Source: Cupriavidus pinatubonensis
GTDB lineage: Bacteria > Pseudomonadota > Gammaproteobacteria > Burkholderiales > Burkholderiaceae
Assembly: GCF_019602855.1 (NCBI RefSeq)
Contig: NZ_CP080766.1
Span: forward strand, 2,170,001 to 2,234,000
Direction: 5' to 3'
Length of the DNA stretch: 64,000 nt
A model generated the notes under the pieces. The model had not been told where the DNA came from. It saw only the letters and a list, made by a program, of their open reading frames with translations, and did not search any database. The position numbers were made by a program, and so were the translations under genes. Shown here piece after piece: positions 44,141 to 52,450 of this stretch; within the stretch, counting starts at the first letter, position 1, and each line of letters begins with the position of its first letter.

Positions 44141-44857
44141 TCACCGCCCTTGTGGGGCGTTATGAAACGATAGCTCCACGCCGATGCGGTCGCCTGCACG
44201 GACGCGGCTGATCGCATGCCGAAGGTTGACGCGATAGTGCCCGCCTGCTCCCTTGTGAGGGCGCCGGGCTGTGCTGATGATAGCCATGTCGCCAATCCCC
44301 AGCGGCACCACCGCTGGCCGCGACTGCATGCGCGGGCGCTGCTCGGTCATCACGAATTCACCGCCCTGGAAATCCACGCCCGGTTCGCTGAGCAACGCGA
44401 TGACCTGCAGCGGGAACACATGTTCGCCATCGGCACGTTGATGCAAGGCGAGATAGTCCCCAGAACGAAGGCGATGCAGGCAGGACAGCGGCTGCGATTG
44501 ACCGGCTTCCCGGTTGTGCTTGATGAACTCGCGCAGTTCCCGAGGGTAGCGGTAGTCGATATTCATCAGTGCGTTCCACCGGTTCGCGATGGGCGCGAGC
44601 TTGCAATACAGCGCCGTGCGCCAGTCCGCCCACGGATCGGGAAGCACACCGCCGAGACAGACCATCTCGCCGCGCCCGAGGCCGGCCGATTCCAGTGAGT
44701 GGTGGTGGAAGGCGCCCGATTGTCCTGCGTCACGGCCGAGCTCCCTTGCCTGCTCCGGCGAGAGCAGGCCGGGCAGCCCGGCATACCCGTCCTGATCGAG
44801 TTGTGCAGCGATCTCCTGCCAGTCCAGCCGGTCGAATGTCATAGCGGAGGAGGGCAT
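44141..44857 (-). CDS. 2OG-Fe(II) oxygenase family protein
   Basis: 238-residue double-stranded beta-helix protein related to prolyl-hydroxylase-type 2OG oxygenases. HVFPLQVIALLSEPG, GGEFVMTEQRPRMQSR and NLRHAISR are family-typical. Where relatives that I recall have an HxD metal pair, this protein reads LHQRADG, with Asp four rather than two residues after His; the distal His in NLRH is kept. It starts 13 bases after the ada stop, with GGGACG upstream, so the two are co-transcribed and it may act in alkylation damage repair. Substrate unknown. Confidence 0.75.
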   Translation of the reverse strand: MPSSAMTFDRLDWQEIAAQLDQDGYAGLPGLLSPEQARELGRDAGQSGAFHHHSLESAGLGRGEMVCLGGVLPDPWADWRTALYCKLAPIANRWNALMNIDYRYPRELREFIKHNREAGQSQPLSCLHRLRSGDYLALHQRADGEHVFPLQVIALLSEPGVDFQGGEFVMTEQRPRMQSRPAVVPLGIGDMAIISTARRPHKGAGGHYRVNLRHAISRVRAGDRIGVELSFHNAPQGR

Positions 44858-44870
44858 CGCATCGTCCCGG

Positions 44871-45947
44871 TCAGGCTTCGGCTTCGCGCCGCAGCAGTTC
44901 GCGCTTGCGATCCACGCCCCAGCGATAGCCAGCGATGTCGCCATCGCGGCGGACGACGCGGTGGCACGGAATCGCGATGGCAATGTGGTTGGCGCCGCAA
45001 GCCTGAGCGACGGCGCGCGTGGCCGTGGGCCTGCCGATACGTTCGGCGATCTCCGCATAGCTCACGGTCGTGCCGGGCGGGATCTCGCGCAAGGCCTGCC
45101 AGACGCGTTCCTGGAACGCGGTGCCACGGACGTCGAGCGGCAGGTTGAGACCGATGGATGGCGCCTCAACGAAGCCGACCACCTGGGCCACGAGATTTTC
45201 GAAGCCGGCATCGCCACCGATCAGCTGGGCATTGGGAAACTGGTCTTGCAGCTCGCGCACGAGCGCATCCGGGTCATCGTTGAGCAGGATCGCGCAGATG
45301 CCGCGCTGGCTTTGCGCGACCAGGATGGCGCCTAGCGAACACTGGCCGACCGCGAAGTGAATCACCGCGCCGGTGCCGCCGGCGCGGTAGTCGCGCGCGC
45401 GCATGCCGAGCAACTGGTCGGAGGTTTCGTAGAACCGGCTGTTGGAGTTGAAGCCGGCATCGTAGATGGCCTCCGTCACCGATGCGTTCGGCGTGCCAAG
45501 GCCCGCGCGCAGCCGGCGCGCGCGGTAGGCCGATGCATAGGCCCTGGGCGTCAGGCCGGTCTCGGCCTTGAAGACGCGATGCAGGTGGAACGGGCTCATG
45601 CCGGCGCGCGCGGCCAGTTCGTCAAGGCTGGGGACGGTGTCCGAAGCTTCGATCAGTCGGCAGACCTCCGCCACGAGCGCAGCGCGCCCGGCGGCCGCGC
45701 TGGTCCGGTCGGCGCGAGCACGGCGGCTGGCTCGGTATCCGGCGGCTTCGGCCGCTGCGGGCGTATCGAAGAACTCGACGTTCTCGCGCTTCGGCAGGCG
45801 CGCGGAAGCACTGGGACGGCAATAGACGCCTGTCGTGCGCACGGCGTAGACAAAGTATCCGTCAGCGGCGGCGTCGCGCGCCTGTACTGCCTGCCAGCGC
45901 GATGCTTCGCTCGCGTACATGGCGGTGCCGGTGCCTTTCGCGTTCAT
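44871..45947 (-). CDS. ada: Ada-type methyltransferase/regulator with degenerate N-terminal zinc site
   Basis: 358 residues with the full Ada layout: N-terminal methylphosphotriester domain (1-80), AraC HTH (about 95-195), and C-terminal O6-methylguanine methyltransferase with active C328 in AIPCHRVV. Aligned to E. coli Ada without gaps, the four zinc Cys (38, 42, 69, 72) correspond to C43, A47, S74 and A77, so only one remains. The O6-methyltransferase should work; the methyl-triggered switch that turns Ada into an activator is probably lost. Start ATG 45947, MNAKGTGTAMYASE. Followed by a 2OG oxygenase gene. Confidence 0.88.
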   Translation of the reverse strand: MNAKGTGTAMYASEASRWQAVQARDAAADGYFVYAVRTTGVYCRPSASARLPKRENVEFFDTPAAAEAAGYRASRRARADRTSAAAGRAALVAEVCRLIEASDTVPSLDELAARAGMSPFHLHRVFKAETGLTPRAYASAYRARRLRAGLGTPNASVTEAIYDAGFNSNSRFYETSDQLLGMRARDYRAGGTGAVIHFAVGQCSLGAILVAQSQRGICAILLNDDPDALVRELQDQFPNAQLIGGDAGFENLVAQVVGFVEAPSIGLNLPLDVRGTAFQERVWQALREIPPGTTVSYAEIAERIGRPTATRAVAQACGANHIAIAIPCHRVVRRDGDIAGYRWGVDRKRELLRREAEA

Positions 45948-46077
45948 GGTGCATGTCCTGGAAGGGTCGATCACAGTGCCAGAATAGGCCCGGATTCGAT
46001 CGCAAGAACTCCGATTCTTGCGGACTAATTTCCCACAAATCCTGGACAACGGGCAGACGCCTGATGTATCCGCCAGG

Positions 46078-46608
46078 CTACCTCTGGCCGGTGGCTGTGC
46101 GCCAACGCATGACGAATGCACGGTATTCGGCGATGTCCAGATGCCGCGTCAGGTCCGCGTCGTTCGGGATCGGCCGCATGCCGGCGCCCAGTTGCGCGGC
46201 CAAATGTACGGCGGTAATGTCGCCGCCGACGTCACCGCGCACGGCATACAGCCCGGCGCGCTGTGCCATGAGCGCTTGTCCGCGCCGCGACAGCGTGTAG
46301 TCGACCCATAGCCGCGCCGCATTCGGGTGGCTCGCGCGCTGGCTGATGAGCTGGATGCGCAACAGCGCGAGCGTGTAGTCACTCAGGAAGGCCCAGCCGA
46401 TGCCGGCGTCCTTGCGCGCCTGGCTAACCGTGTAGGCGCCGAGCACGTTGTAGGCAATCGTCATGCTGCCGCTGGCCACATGTCGCAGCATGGCGGCGGT
46501 GGTCGTCGCGTACCTGGCATCGACCCTGCCCAGGCCAGCGGCCATGTCCCAGAAGGCTGGCCATGCCCGGGCGTCCTGTGCGGCCAGCAGGAAGCCCAGG
46601 CCGGATCT
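46078..46608 (-). pseudogene. Remnant of an ABC-type solute-binding protein
   Basis: The frame encodes the C-terminal half of an extracellular iron- or solute-binding protein: GLGFLLAAQDARAWPAFWD, TIAYNVLGAYTVSQARKDAG, DYTLALLRIQLISQRASHP and LWVDYTLSRRGQALMAQ. A stop codon at 46611-46609 ends the frame on the N-terminal side, and no start or signal peptide precedes it. The N-terminal half is absent or scrambled in the 105 bases before the next gene. No permease or ATPase gene is near. Best read as a decayed fragment left by deletion. Confidence 0.6.
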
Positions 46609-46713
46609 TCAGCAGCGGCGCCGCGATCACTACGTCGATACTGACGGAGTATATGTTGCGGGGGAGGCCCGTGGCGAGGAGATTTGGGTCTCCAGTCCCC
46701 CGTCGCACCACCC

Positions 46714-47700
46714 CTACCGGACGTCCACCACCACCTTGACCCGCCCGGTGCCTGCCGCAACAACTTCATAGCCGGCTTCCGCCGTGCCGAGGCCGAAATG
46801 GCGCGGATCGACCACGGGTTTCAGCGCACCGGCTTCGGCCAGACGCGTGGCTTCACGCAGCATTTCACCGTGATGCGCGCGGTGTTTGCCGGTCAGCAAG
46901 GGATAAAGCGTAAACACCCCGGAATAGCTTGCCTCGCGAAACGACAGCGGAGCCAGCGCATGCGTGCCCCAGCCGAGTGCGCTGACAACGTGGCCGAAGT
47001 GCTTCACCGCGGCAAACGAGGTATCAAGCGTCGCACCGCCCACCGTATCGACAACCAGATCGAACCCTTCGCCCCCGGTGTGGGCCTCGACATAGGCTTC
47101 AACCGGCTGCGCACGGTAGTCGATCGGCGTGGCGCCGAGTTGCCGGACGAGATCGAGGTTCGCTTCGCTGGCGGTGGCGAACACTTCGGCACCAAGCGCG
47201 CGTGCCAGTTGCACCGCAATATGGCCCACGCCACCAGCGCCGCCCTGGACAAGGACGGTCTGACCAGCCTGCAGATGTGCGCGGTCGACGATGCCGGCGT
47301 AGGCGGTGATGAAGGCAAGCGGCAACGCGGCCGCCTCGCGCATCGACAGGTTCGCCGGTTTATGTGCGAGCAGCGCCGCATCGACAGCGGCGTATTGCGC
47401 GAGCGAACCCTGGATGCCGCCGACGCCACCGGTCATGCCGTAGACCTCGTCGCCGGGTTTGAACGCGCTGACGCCAGCGCCGACGGCCTCGACCGTGCCA
47501 GCCATGTCGATGCCGAGGACCAGTGGCAGCGGGTGCCGCGCATGCGCTGCGGCACCGGCGCGGATCTTGGTATCGAGAGGATTGAGGCCACTCGCCGCGA
47601 TACGTACAAGTACCTGGCCCGGAGCGGCGTCAGGGCGCGGCACGGTGGTGAGTTCGAGGGGGCCGTTGTGCCGGGTCAGCACCAGTGCTTGCATGGACAT
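46714..47700 (-). CDS. NADP-dependent quinone oxidoreductase, zinc-independent MDR family
   Basis: 328-residue medium-chain dehydrogenase/reductase. It has the quinone-oxidoreductase N terminus (ASGLNPLDTKIRAG), the nucleotide motif GGAGGVGHIAVQLA and no catalytic or structural zinc ligands. Such enzymes reduce quinones or enones with NADPH. The ATG at 47700 has AAGGAG six bases upstream. It diverges from a LysR gene across 93 bases that include a 16-base dyad, so LysR control is likely. Confidence 0.9.
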   Translation of the reverse strand: MSMQALVLTRHNGPLELTTVPRPDAAPGQVLVRIAASGLNPLDTKIRAGAAAHARHPLPLVLGIDMAGTVEAVGAGVSAFKPGDEVYGMTGGVGGIQGSLAQYAAVDAALLAHKPANLSMREAAALPLAFITAYAGIVDRAHLQAGQTVLVQGGAGGVGHIAVQLARALGAEVFATASEANLDLVRQLGATPIDYRAQPVEAYVEAHTGGEGFDLVVDTVGGATLDTSFAAVKHFGHVVSALGWGTHALAPLSFREASYSGVFTLYPLLTGKHRAHHGEMLREATRLAEAGALKPVVDPRHFGLGTAEAGYEVVAAGTGRVKVVVDVR

Positions 47701-47743
47701 CGTGATCTCCTTGGAAACAGTGAACAGTGGAGTCATCATGGTT

Positions 47744-47759
47744 CATGCGAATTTGCATG
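47744..47759. promoter_or_regulatory. Operator-like dyad between lysR and quinone reductase
   Basis: CATGCGAATTTGCATG is palindromic in 14 of 16 positions. It sits near the middle of the 93-base divergent gap, 34 bases before the LysR start and 43 before the reductase start, the usual place of an autoregulated LysR operator. Confidence 0.55.
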
Positions 47760-47793
47760 TAAATTGACAGAATTGAATAACCGTCAGTCAAAT

Positions 47794-48660
47794 ATGAATG
47801 AAAGGCTCGAGTGGAGCGATTTGCGCATCTTTCTGGCAATCGCGCGTGCCGGCACGCTCGGTGCCGCGGCGAGGAGGGTCGGCCTGACGCAGCCGACCAT
47901 GGGCCGGCGCTTGCGCGCGCTGGAAGCGGCGGTCGGTTACATGCTGTTCCACCGTACCAGCGATGGCTTTGTCCTGACGCAGGAGGGCAGCGCCATACTT
48001 GCCTACGCGGAACGCATGGAAGACGAGGCGCTGGGTCTTGCTCGGGCGCTTGCAGGAAGCGATAACGCGCTGACGGGCCTGTTGCGCGTGACCTCGTCGG
48101 ACTGGTTCGGTATTCATGTGCTGACACCGGTTTTTGCGCGCTTCCTGGCGCATCATCCGCGCGTTGCGCTGGAGTTAGTGACTGACGCCCGCCAGTACAG
48201 CCTGACCCGGCGCGAAGCCGATCTGGCGTTCCGCATCACGCCATTCGAGGAGCCGGATGTGATTCAGCGCACGGTGATGCACATGGACTACGCGCTGTAC
48301 GGTCATGTTGACCTTGAAGTGCCGACCGCGGGCGATGGTGAAGGCATCGCACTCATCAGCATGGACACCGCCTTTGGCATGCTGCCCGATGTGGCATGGA
48401 CTGCGCGCATGCTGCCACGCGCCCGCACGGTGTTCCGCAGCAACAACCGCGGTGTGCAGGCGCGCATGTGTGCGGAGCGCGGGGGCTTTGCGGTGCTGCC
48501 GTGCCCGCTTGGCGATGCCACACCCGGCCTGCGCCGCATCGATCTCGGCGAAGCGCCACCGGGGCGCGATGTCTGGATGGGTTGCCACCGTGACTTGCGG
48601 CGGCTCACGCGTCTGCAGGCGCTGATGGCAATGACGACGGAGTGCCTCGGGCTACCCTGA
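47794..48660 (+). CDS. LysR family transcriptional regulator
   Basis: 288-residue LysR protein. HTH region: WSDLRIFLAIARAGTLGAAA followed by RRVGLTQPTMGRRLRALEA. The effector domain follows from about residue 90 (LLRVTSSDWFGIHVLTPVF). Start ATG 47794, MNERLEWSD, with only weak ribosome-binding sequence. It is divergent from the quinone reductase and likely controls it. Its stop is five bases from the stop of the convergent FMN-protein gene. Confidence 0.88.
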   Translation: MNERLEWSDLRIFLAIARAGTLGAAARRVGLTQPTMGRRLRALEAAVGYMLFHRTSDGFVLTQEGSAILAYAERMEDEALGLARALAGSDNALTGLLRVTSSDWFGIHVLTPVFARFLAHHPRVALELVTDARQYSLTRREADLAFRITPFEEPDVIQRTVMHMDYALYGHVDLEVPTAGDGEGIALISMDTAFGMLPDVAWTARMLPRARTVFRSNNRGVQARMCAERGGFAVLPCPLGDATPGLRRIDLGEAPPGRDVWMGCHRDLRRLTRLQALMAMTTECLGLP

Positions 48661-48665
48661 CGGGA

Positions 48666-49601
48666 CTACTCATCTGCAGCATCCCCGGCACGCGCCCAGC
48701 GCATCGGCAATGCCGCCTCGCGCCGCACGATCTTTTCGGGGAAGAAGCGCCACAGGCGCTCGGCGCCCTGAAACGCAGCGATCTCGGGGGAGTCGACGAT
48801 GACCTCCACGCGGCCCGACATCTGCAGCAGTTCACCGGTGTCGAAGTCGGCAAACGTGACGCCGGCCGTCGGATTCACCATGAAATTGCCGAGCGTGTTG
48901 AAGAACAGGTTGCCGGCGAAATCCGGAATGGTGAGACCGCCATCTGCGTCAATCCGCACGAAGCCCGGTTCGCCGCCGCGATGCGACACGTCGACCTGCC
49001 GGCCGGCTTCAGGCCGGTCCGCGTAGGACGCCACGAAGAACGCGTCCGCCGAGGCGATCAGCGCGCGAGCGCGCGAGTCCAGCGCGCCCATGGCCAGCGG
49101 GGCGATTGTGGTCTGCTCGGACGGATCGCGCGTGAAGCGGAACGCGCGTTGCTGGATGTAGCGCGGGCAGTTGCCGAAACTCTGCACCACGTCGATGCGC
49201 AAGTCCGCGCCGTCGCGGTCCGCTCGCCGCAGCACGCCATTCATGCGATTTCGCCGGCGCGTCATCAGGTCGATGCCGAGGAGGCCCAAAGGCTGGCCGT
49301 CTTCCATGCCTGCATCAGCCGGGTCGGCGGCTTCCCGTGGCAGGCGCAGCTCCAGGATGCGGGCATCGGGCGATTGCAGAAAACCCGGCCGCCCGGCGCG
49401 CAACGTTGCCCACACGCGCCCGTCCGGCGCCACGGTGCCGAGCACGACGAACGGCATCTGCGCGAAGAACTCGCGGTGCTGGTCCGGCATGTAGTCGCGC
49501 ATCACGCGCCGGCCAACATCTTCCATCTTTGCCGCGACACCGACACGGGCTTGCAGCGCGAGTTCGCCCGCGTGCCAGGGGAGGCTGGGGTTTGTGGACA
49601 T
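48666..49601 (-). CDS. Pyridoxamine 5'-phosphate oxidase-like FMN-binding protein
   Basis: 311 residues with split-barrel flavin-binding segments: FVVLGTVAPDGRVWATLRAG (about residue 50) and a second NLFFNTLGNFMVNPTAGVTFADFDTGELLQMSG (in two runs, about residue 230). This is the two-part layout of larger pyridoxamine-oxidase-like proteins, not of the biosynthetic PdxH. It follows the GST gene by 30 bases on the same strand, and such FMN protein plus GST pairs are common; a detoxifying redox role is an inference. The protein is probably cytoplasmic. Confidence 0.82.
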   Translation of the reverse strand: MSTNPSLPWHAGELALQARVGVAAKMEDVGRRVMRDYMPDQHREFFAQMPFVVLGTVAPDGRVWATLRAGRPGFLQSPDARILELRLPREAADPADAGMEDGQPLGLLGIDLMTRRRNRMNGVLRRADRDGADLRIDVVQSFGNCPRYIQQRAFRFTRDPSEQTTIAPLAMGALDSRARALIASADAFFVASYADRPEAGRQVDVSHRGGEPGFVRIDADGGLTIPDFAGNLFFNTLGNFMVNPTAGVTFADFDTGELLQMSGRVEVIVDSPEIAAFQGAERLWRFFPEKIVRREAALPMRWARAGDAADE

Positions 49602-49631
49602 GTGCGGACTCCGGCGGACGAGGTAGCGTTT

Positions 49632-50243
49632 TCAGGCTTCGAGCCCGGCCGGGCTCTTCCTGAACTCGATAAAGCCAGGCAGCGCTTCCACGGCCGCAAG
49701 CCAGCGCCTGACATTGGCGTACTCCGCCAGGTCGACAAAGCCTTCCGGCGCGCGCGCGATATAGCTGTAGAGCGCCACGTCGGCAATCGTCGGCTGCGCC
49801 GCGGCGATCCATTCGCGGCCTTCGAGCGCGTCGTCCACGCGCTTGATGACCACGTGGGCACGGGCGATGACTTCCTCGCGGTTCAGCGGCGCGCCGAACA
49901 CGGTGATCAGGCGCGCGGCGGCGGGGCCGAAGGCAATATCGCCCGCGGCCACGGACAGCCAGCGCTGCACGGCGGCGGCAGCGGCCGGCGCTTCAGGCAG
50001 CCAGTCGGTCCTGCCGAACTTGCGGGCCAGGTAGACCATGATCGCGTTGGAGTCCGGTACCACGGTGTCGCCGTCGACGAGGACCGGCACCTGCCCGAAC
50101 GGATTGAGCTTGAGGAATTCGGGCGACTTGTGCTGGCGCCTGGCCAGGTCGACCTCGACAGGCTCGGCATGGACATCGATCAGCGACAGGAAGAGGCGGG
50201 CGCGATGCGAATGGCCGGACAGCGGGTGGTGGTAGATCAGCAT
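49632..50243 (-). CDS. Glutathione S-transferase family protein
   Basis: 203 residues. The thioredoxin-like N-terminal domain has [35 protein letters not shown] (glutathione-binding loop, cis-Pro) and a helical C-terminal domain with the N-capping motif region [14 protein letters not shown]. The catalytic Ser/Tyr near the N terminus is probably Y4 or S9. It conjugates or reduces electrophiles with glutathione. Transcribed with the FMN protein gene downstream. A perfect TTCTGG/CCAGAA dyad lies 140 bases upstream, next to the LysR stop. Confidence 0.9.
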   Translation of the reverse strand: MLIYHHPLSGHSHRARLFLSLIDVHAEPVEVDLARRQHKSPEFLKLNPFGQVPVLVDGDTVVPDSNAIMVYLARKFGRTDWLPEAPAAAAAVQRWLSVAAGDIAFGPAAARLITVFGAPLNREEVIARAHVVIKRVDDALEGREWIAAAQPTIADVALYSYIARAPEGFVDLAEYANVRRWLAAVEALPGFIEFRKSPAGLEA

Positions 50244-50383
50244 GGAAGAAGCCCCTTTTGCGACGGTGATGGTGTGCGCCGCTGCCGGCCTGCATTCTTG
50301 CCGCCGGCGCGCGGGATGTTCTGCTGCAAACCATCTTAGGTGCGCGAACGGCCACGAGAAATGGCCTGTCCGTGAAGGGACTC

Positions 50384-50398
50384 TTCTGGAAACCAGAA
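50384..50398. promoter_or_regulatory. Dyad upstream of the GST gene
   Basis: TTCTGG-AAA-CCAGAA, a perfect six-base inverted repeat with a three-base centre. It lies between the LysR stop (50409) and the GST start (50243). It could be an operator for the adjacent LysR or a short terminator stem; no T-run follows. Confidence 0.45.
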
Positions 50399-50408
50399 TA
50401 ATGGGGCG

Positions 50409-51308
50409 TCAGTTGATGGTCTTGTCGGCGCGCAGCCGTTCGATCGCAAGATCGAGGAACGCGCGTACTTTCTGCACCGCGTGGCGCCCTTCGCGATGGA
50501 TCACATGGATCGGAAGCGGCGCAGGTTCATAGTCGGCGAGCACAGTCTGTAATCGCCCATCCCGCAGTTCACCAGCGATCTGGTACGACAGCACCCGCGC
50601 CACGCCGAAGCCTGCCACTGCCGCGGCAATGGCGGAGTCATTGGTGGTGGTGGCCATGCGCGGGGCAATGCGCGTGAACACCGGTTGATCGTTGTGGTGA
50701 AAGCGCCATTCCGGCAGTGTGGAGATGCCGGTGGTCTGTATCAACGTGTGGTGGGCAAGGTCATCCGGTGTTCGCGGCACGCCATGGCGAGCGAGGTAGT
50801 CGGGCGATGCACACACCACGCGCCGCACGCGGCCGACCGGAACGGCCTGCAGCGACGAACTCGGCAACTCGCCGATGCGCACGCCGACGTCGATGCCCTC
50901 GTCGACAAAGTTGACCACGCGGTCCAGCAGCAGGCAGCTGACGCCGACCTCGGGATAGCGCCGCAGATATTCGACGACGATCGGCGTGACGTAGCGCGAG
51001 CCGAACAGGACCGATGCGGTCACCGACAACTGGCCGCGCGGCGCCGCATGCGTCCCCGTGACGGAAAGTTCGGCCTCTTCAATCTCGGCCAGAAGGCGTC
51101 GGCAATTTTCGAAGTAAGCGGTCCCGGTCTCAGTGGGCCGCACCAGCCGCGTGGTACGCGTCAGCAGCCGCACGCCAAGGTGGGCCTCCAGTTCCGTGAT
51201 CACACGGCTCACGACGGACAACGATACATCGAGCTTGCGCGCAGCGGCCGTGAAGCCACCGGTCTCCACGACCGTGACGAAGGTCTTCATGGCCTGCAGC
51301 CGATCCAC
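50409..51308 (-). CDS. LysR family transcriptional regulator
   Basis: 299 residues. The HTH reads LQAMKTFVTVVETGGFTAAA and then RKLDVSLSVVSRVITELEAH, and LLTRTTRLVRPTETGTAYFE follows, which is the CrgA/DsdC-like LysR branch. I take the GTG at 51308 (VDRLQAMKTF) as the start: GGAGAG precedes it and homologues begin with MDRLQAM; the sixteen extra residues upstream have no match. It is co-directional with the GST and FMN-protein genes and probably controls them or the isochorismatase-like gene upstream. Confidence 0.88.
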   Translation of the reverse strand: MDRLQAMKTFVTVVETGGFTAAARKLDVSLSVVSRVITELEAHLGVRLLTRTTRLVRPTETGTAYFENCRRLLAEIEEAELSVTGTHAAPRGQLSVTASVLFGSRYVTPIVVEYLRRYPEVGVSCLLLDRVVNFVDEGIDVGVRIGELPSSSLQAVPVGRVRRVVCASPDYLARHGVPRTPDDLAHHTLIQTTGISTLPEWRFHHNDQPVFTRIAPRMATTTNDSAIAAAVAGFGVARVLSYQIAGELRDGRLQTVLADYEPAPLPIHVIHREGRHAVQKVRAFLDLAIERLRADKTIN

Positions 51309-51405
51309 GCGTGCTCTCCGGGGTTGGTTTGTCGCGAGTATATCGGGATGCAGCAAAGGGGCCGTAGCCCCTCCTGTATTTGCAACTCAGGCGGCGTGCC
51401 GGTGC

Positions 51406-52104
51406 TTAGTGTTCGATCACCGGCGCATGGACCGGCGCAATCGAAGCGTGTGTCGTCGCCGTGCGCTGCGCCGCCTTGTGCACCATCGTGTAGGCATAGT
51501 CGATGCCCATGCCGTAGGCGCCCGAGTGTTCCTTGGCCACACCGATGACGGCGTCGTAGGTTTCGCGGTTCTTCCAGTCGCGTTGCCATTCCAGCATGAC
51601 CTGTTGCCAGGTCACCGGTACCACGCCGGCCTGGATCATGCGTTGCATCGCATAGTCGTGCGCTTCCTTCGTCGTGCCGCCGGACGCGTCCGCCACCATG
51701 TAGATCTCGTAGTCGCCTTCCAGCATCGCGCTCAACGCGAAGGTGGTGTTGCAGACCTCCGTCCACAGCCCGGCCACAACGATCTTCTTGCGGCCGTTCG
51801 CGGCGAGCGCGTCACGCACCTTCTGGTCATCCCACGAATTCATCGAGCTGCGTTCGAGCGTTTCCTTGCCCGGAAACACGTCGAGCAGTTCGGGATACGT
51901 GAAGCCCGAGAACGATTCGCTTTCGACCGTGGTGATGGTGGTCGGCACCTCGAAGATCTTCGCCGCCTTCGCCAGGCCCACGACATTGTTCTTCATGGTC
52001 TGGCGGTCCATCGACTGGACGCCGAACGCCATCTGCGGCTGATGGTCGATGATGATGAGCTGGCTATTGCGCGGGGTCAGGACTTGCAGCTTGGCGTTCG
52101 ACAT
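51406..52104 (-). CDS. Isochorismatase family hydrolase (YcaC-like)
   Basis: 232 residues of the cysteine hydrolase fold. The catalytic Asp is in LIIIDHQPQMAF, the Lys in NGRKKIVVAG and the nucleophile Cys in GLWTEVCNTTFALSAM; this matches YcaC and related amidohydrolase-like proteins more than EntB-type isochorismatases. Start ATG 52104 with TTAGGAGAG upstream. Natural substrate unknown. A TTCAA-N5-TTGAA dyad sits 23 bases before the start. Confidence 0.87.
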   Translation of the reverse strand: MSNAKLQVLTPRNSQLIIIDHQPQMAFGVQSMDRQTMKNNVVGLAKAAKIFEVPTTITTVESESFSGFTYPELLDVFPGKETLERSSMNSWDDQKVRDALAANGRKKIVVAGLWTEVCNTTFALSAMLEGDYEIYMVADASGGTTKEAHDYAMQRMIQAGVVPVTWQQVMLEWQRDWKNRETYDAVIGVAKEHSGAYGMGIDYAYTMVHKAAQRTATTHASIAPVHAPVIEH

Positions 52105-52126
52105 GGCGTCTCTCCTAAATGGAAAA

Positions 52127-52141
52127 TTCAATTGGTTTGAA
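52127..52141. promoter_or_regulatory. Operator-like dyad upstream of the isochorismatase gene
   Basis: TTCAA-TTGGT-TTGAA, perfect five-base arms, located 23-37 bases upstream of the ATG at 52104, where a repressor would block the promoter or leader. The region 52105-52450 has no gene; an AT-rich patch at 52225-52262 may hold promoter elements. Confidence 0.45.
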
Positions 52142-52450
52142 CTTCAGATCTGGCGGGGTACTTGCTGTGCTCTTCGCCATGGGCAGAACTATAGCCAGGG
52201 TCGCCTCGAAGGAATGGTACCGTTGCTGTAATAGTTCATCAAAAAAATTGAATTATAGAAGGTGGCGTATGTGCCTCACGACCCCTCCCTCAGTTGGGGT
52301 GAATTTCGACGCGCTGGTGCCGACAAACCGTGGGGGCATTGCCTGCGCGCAATGTGCATCGATGCCGCGCCGGTGAAACAAGCCGCAGCCTCGGTCAGGT
52401 CGCCCCGGCGGCCCGGAAAACATCACCACGACGAGAACCATAACTCAGGG

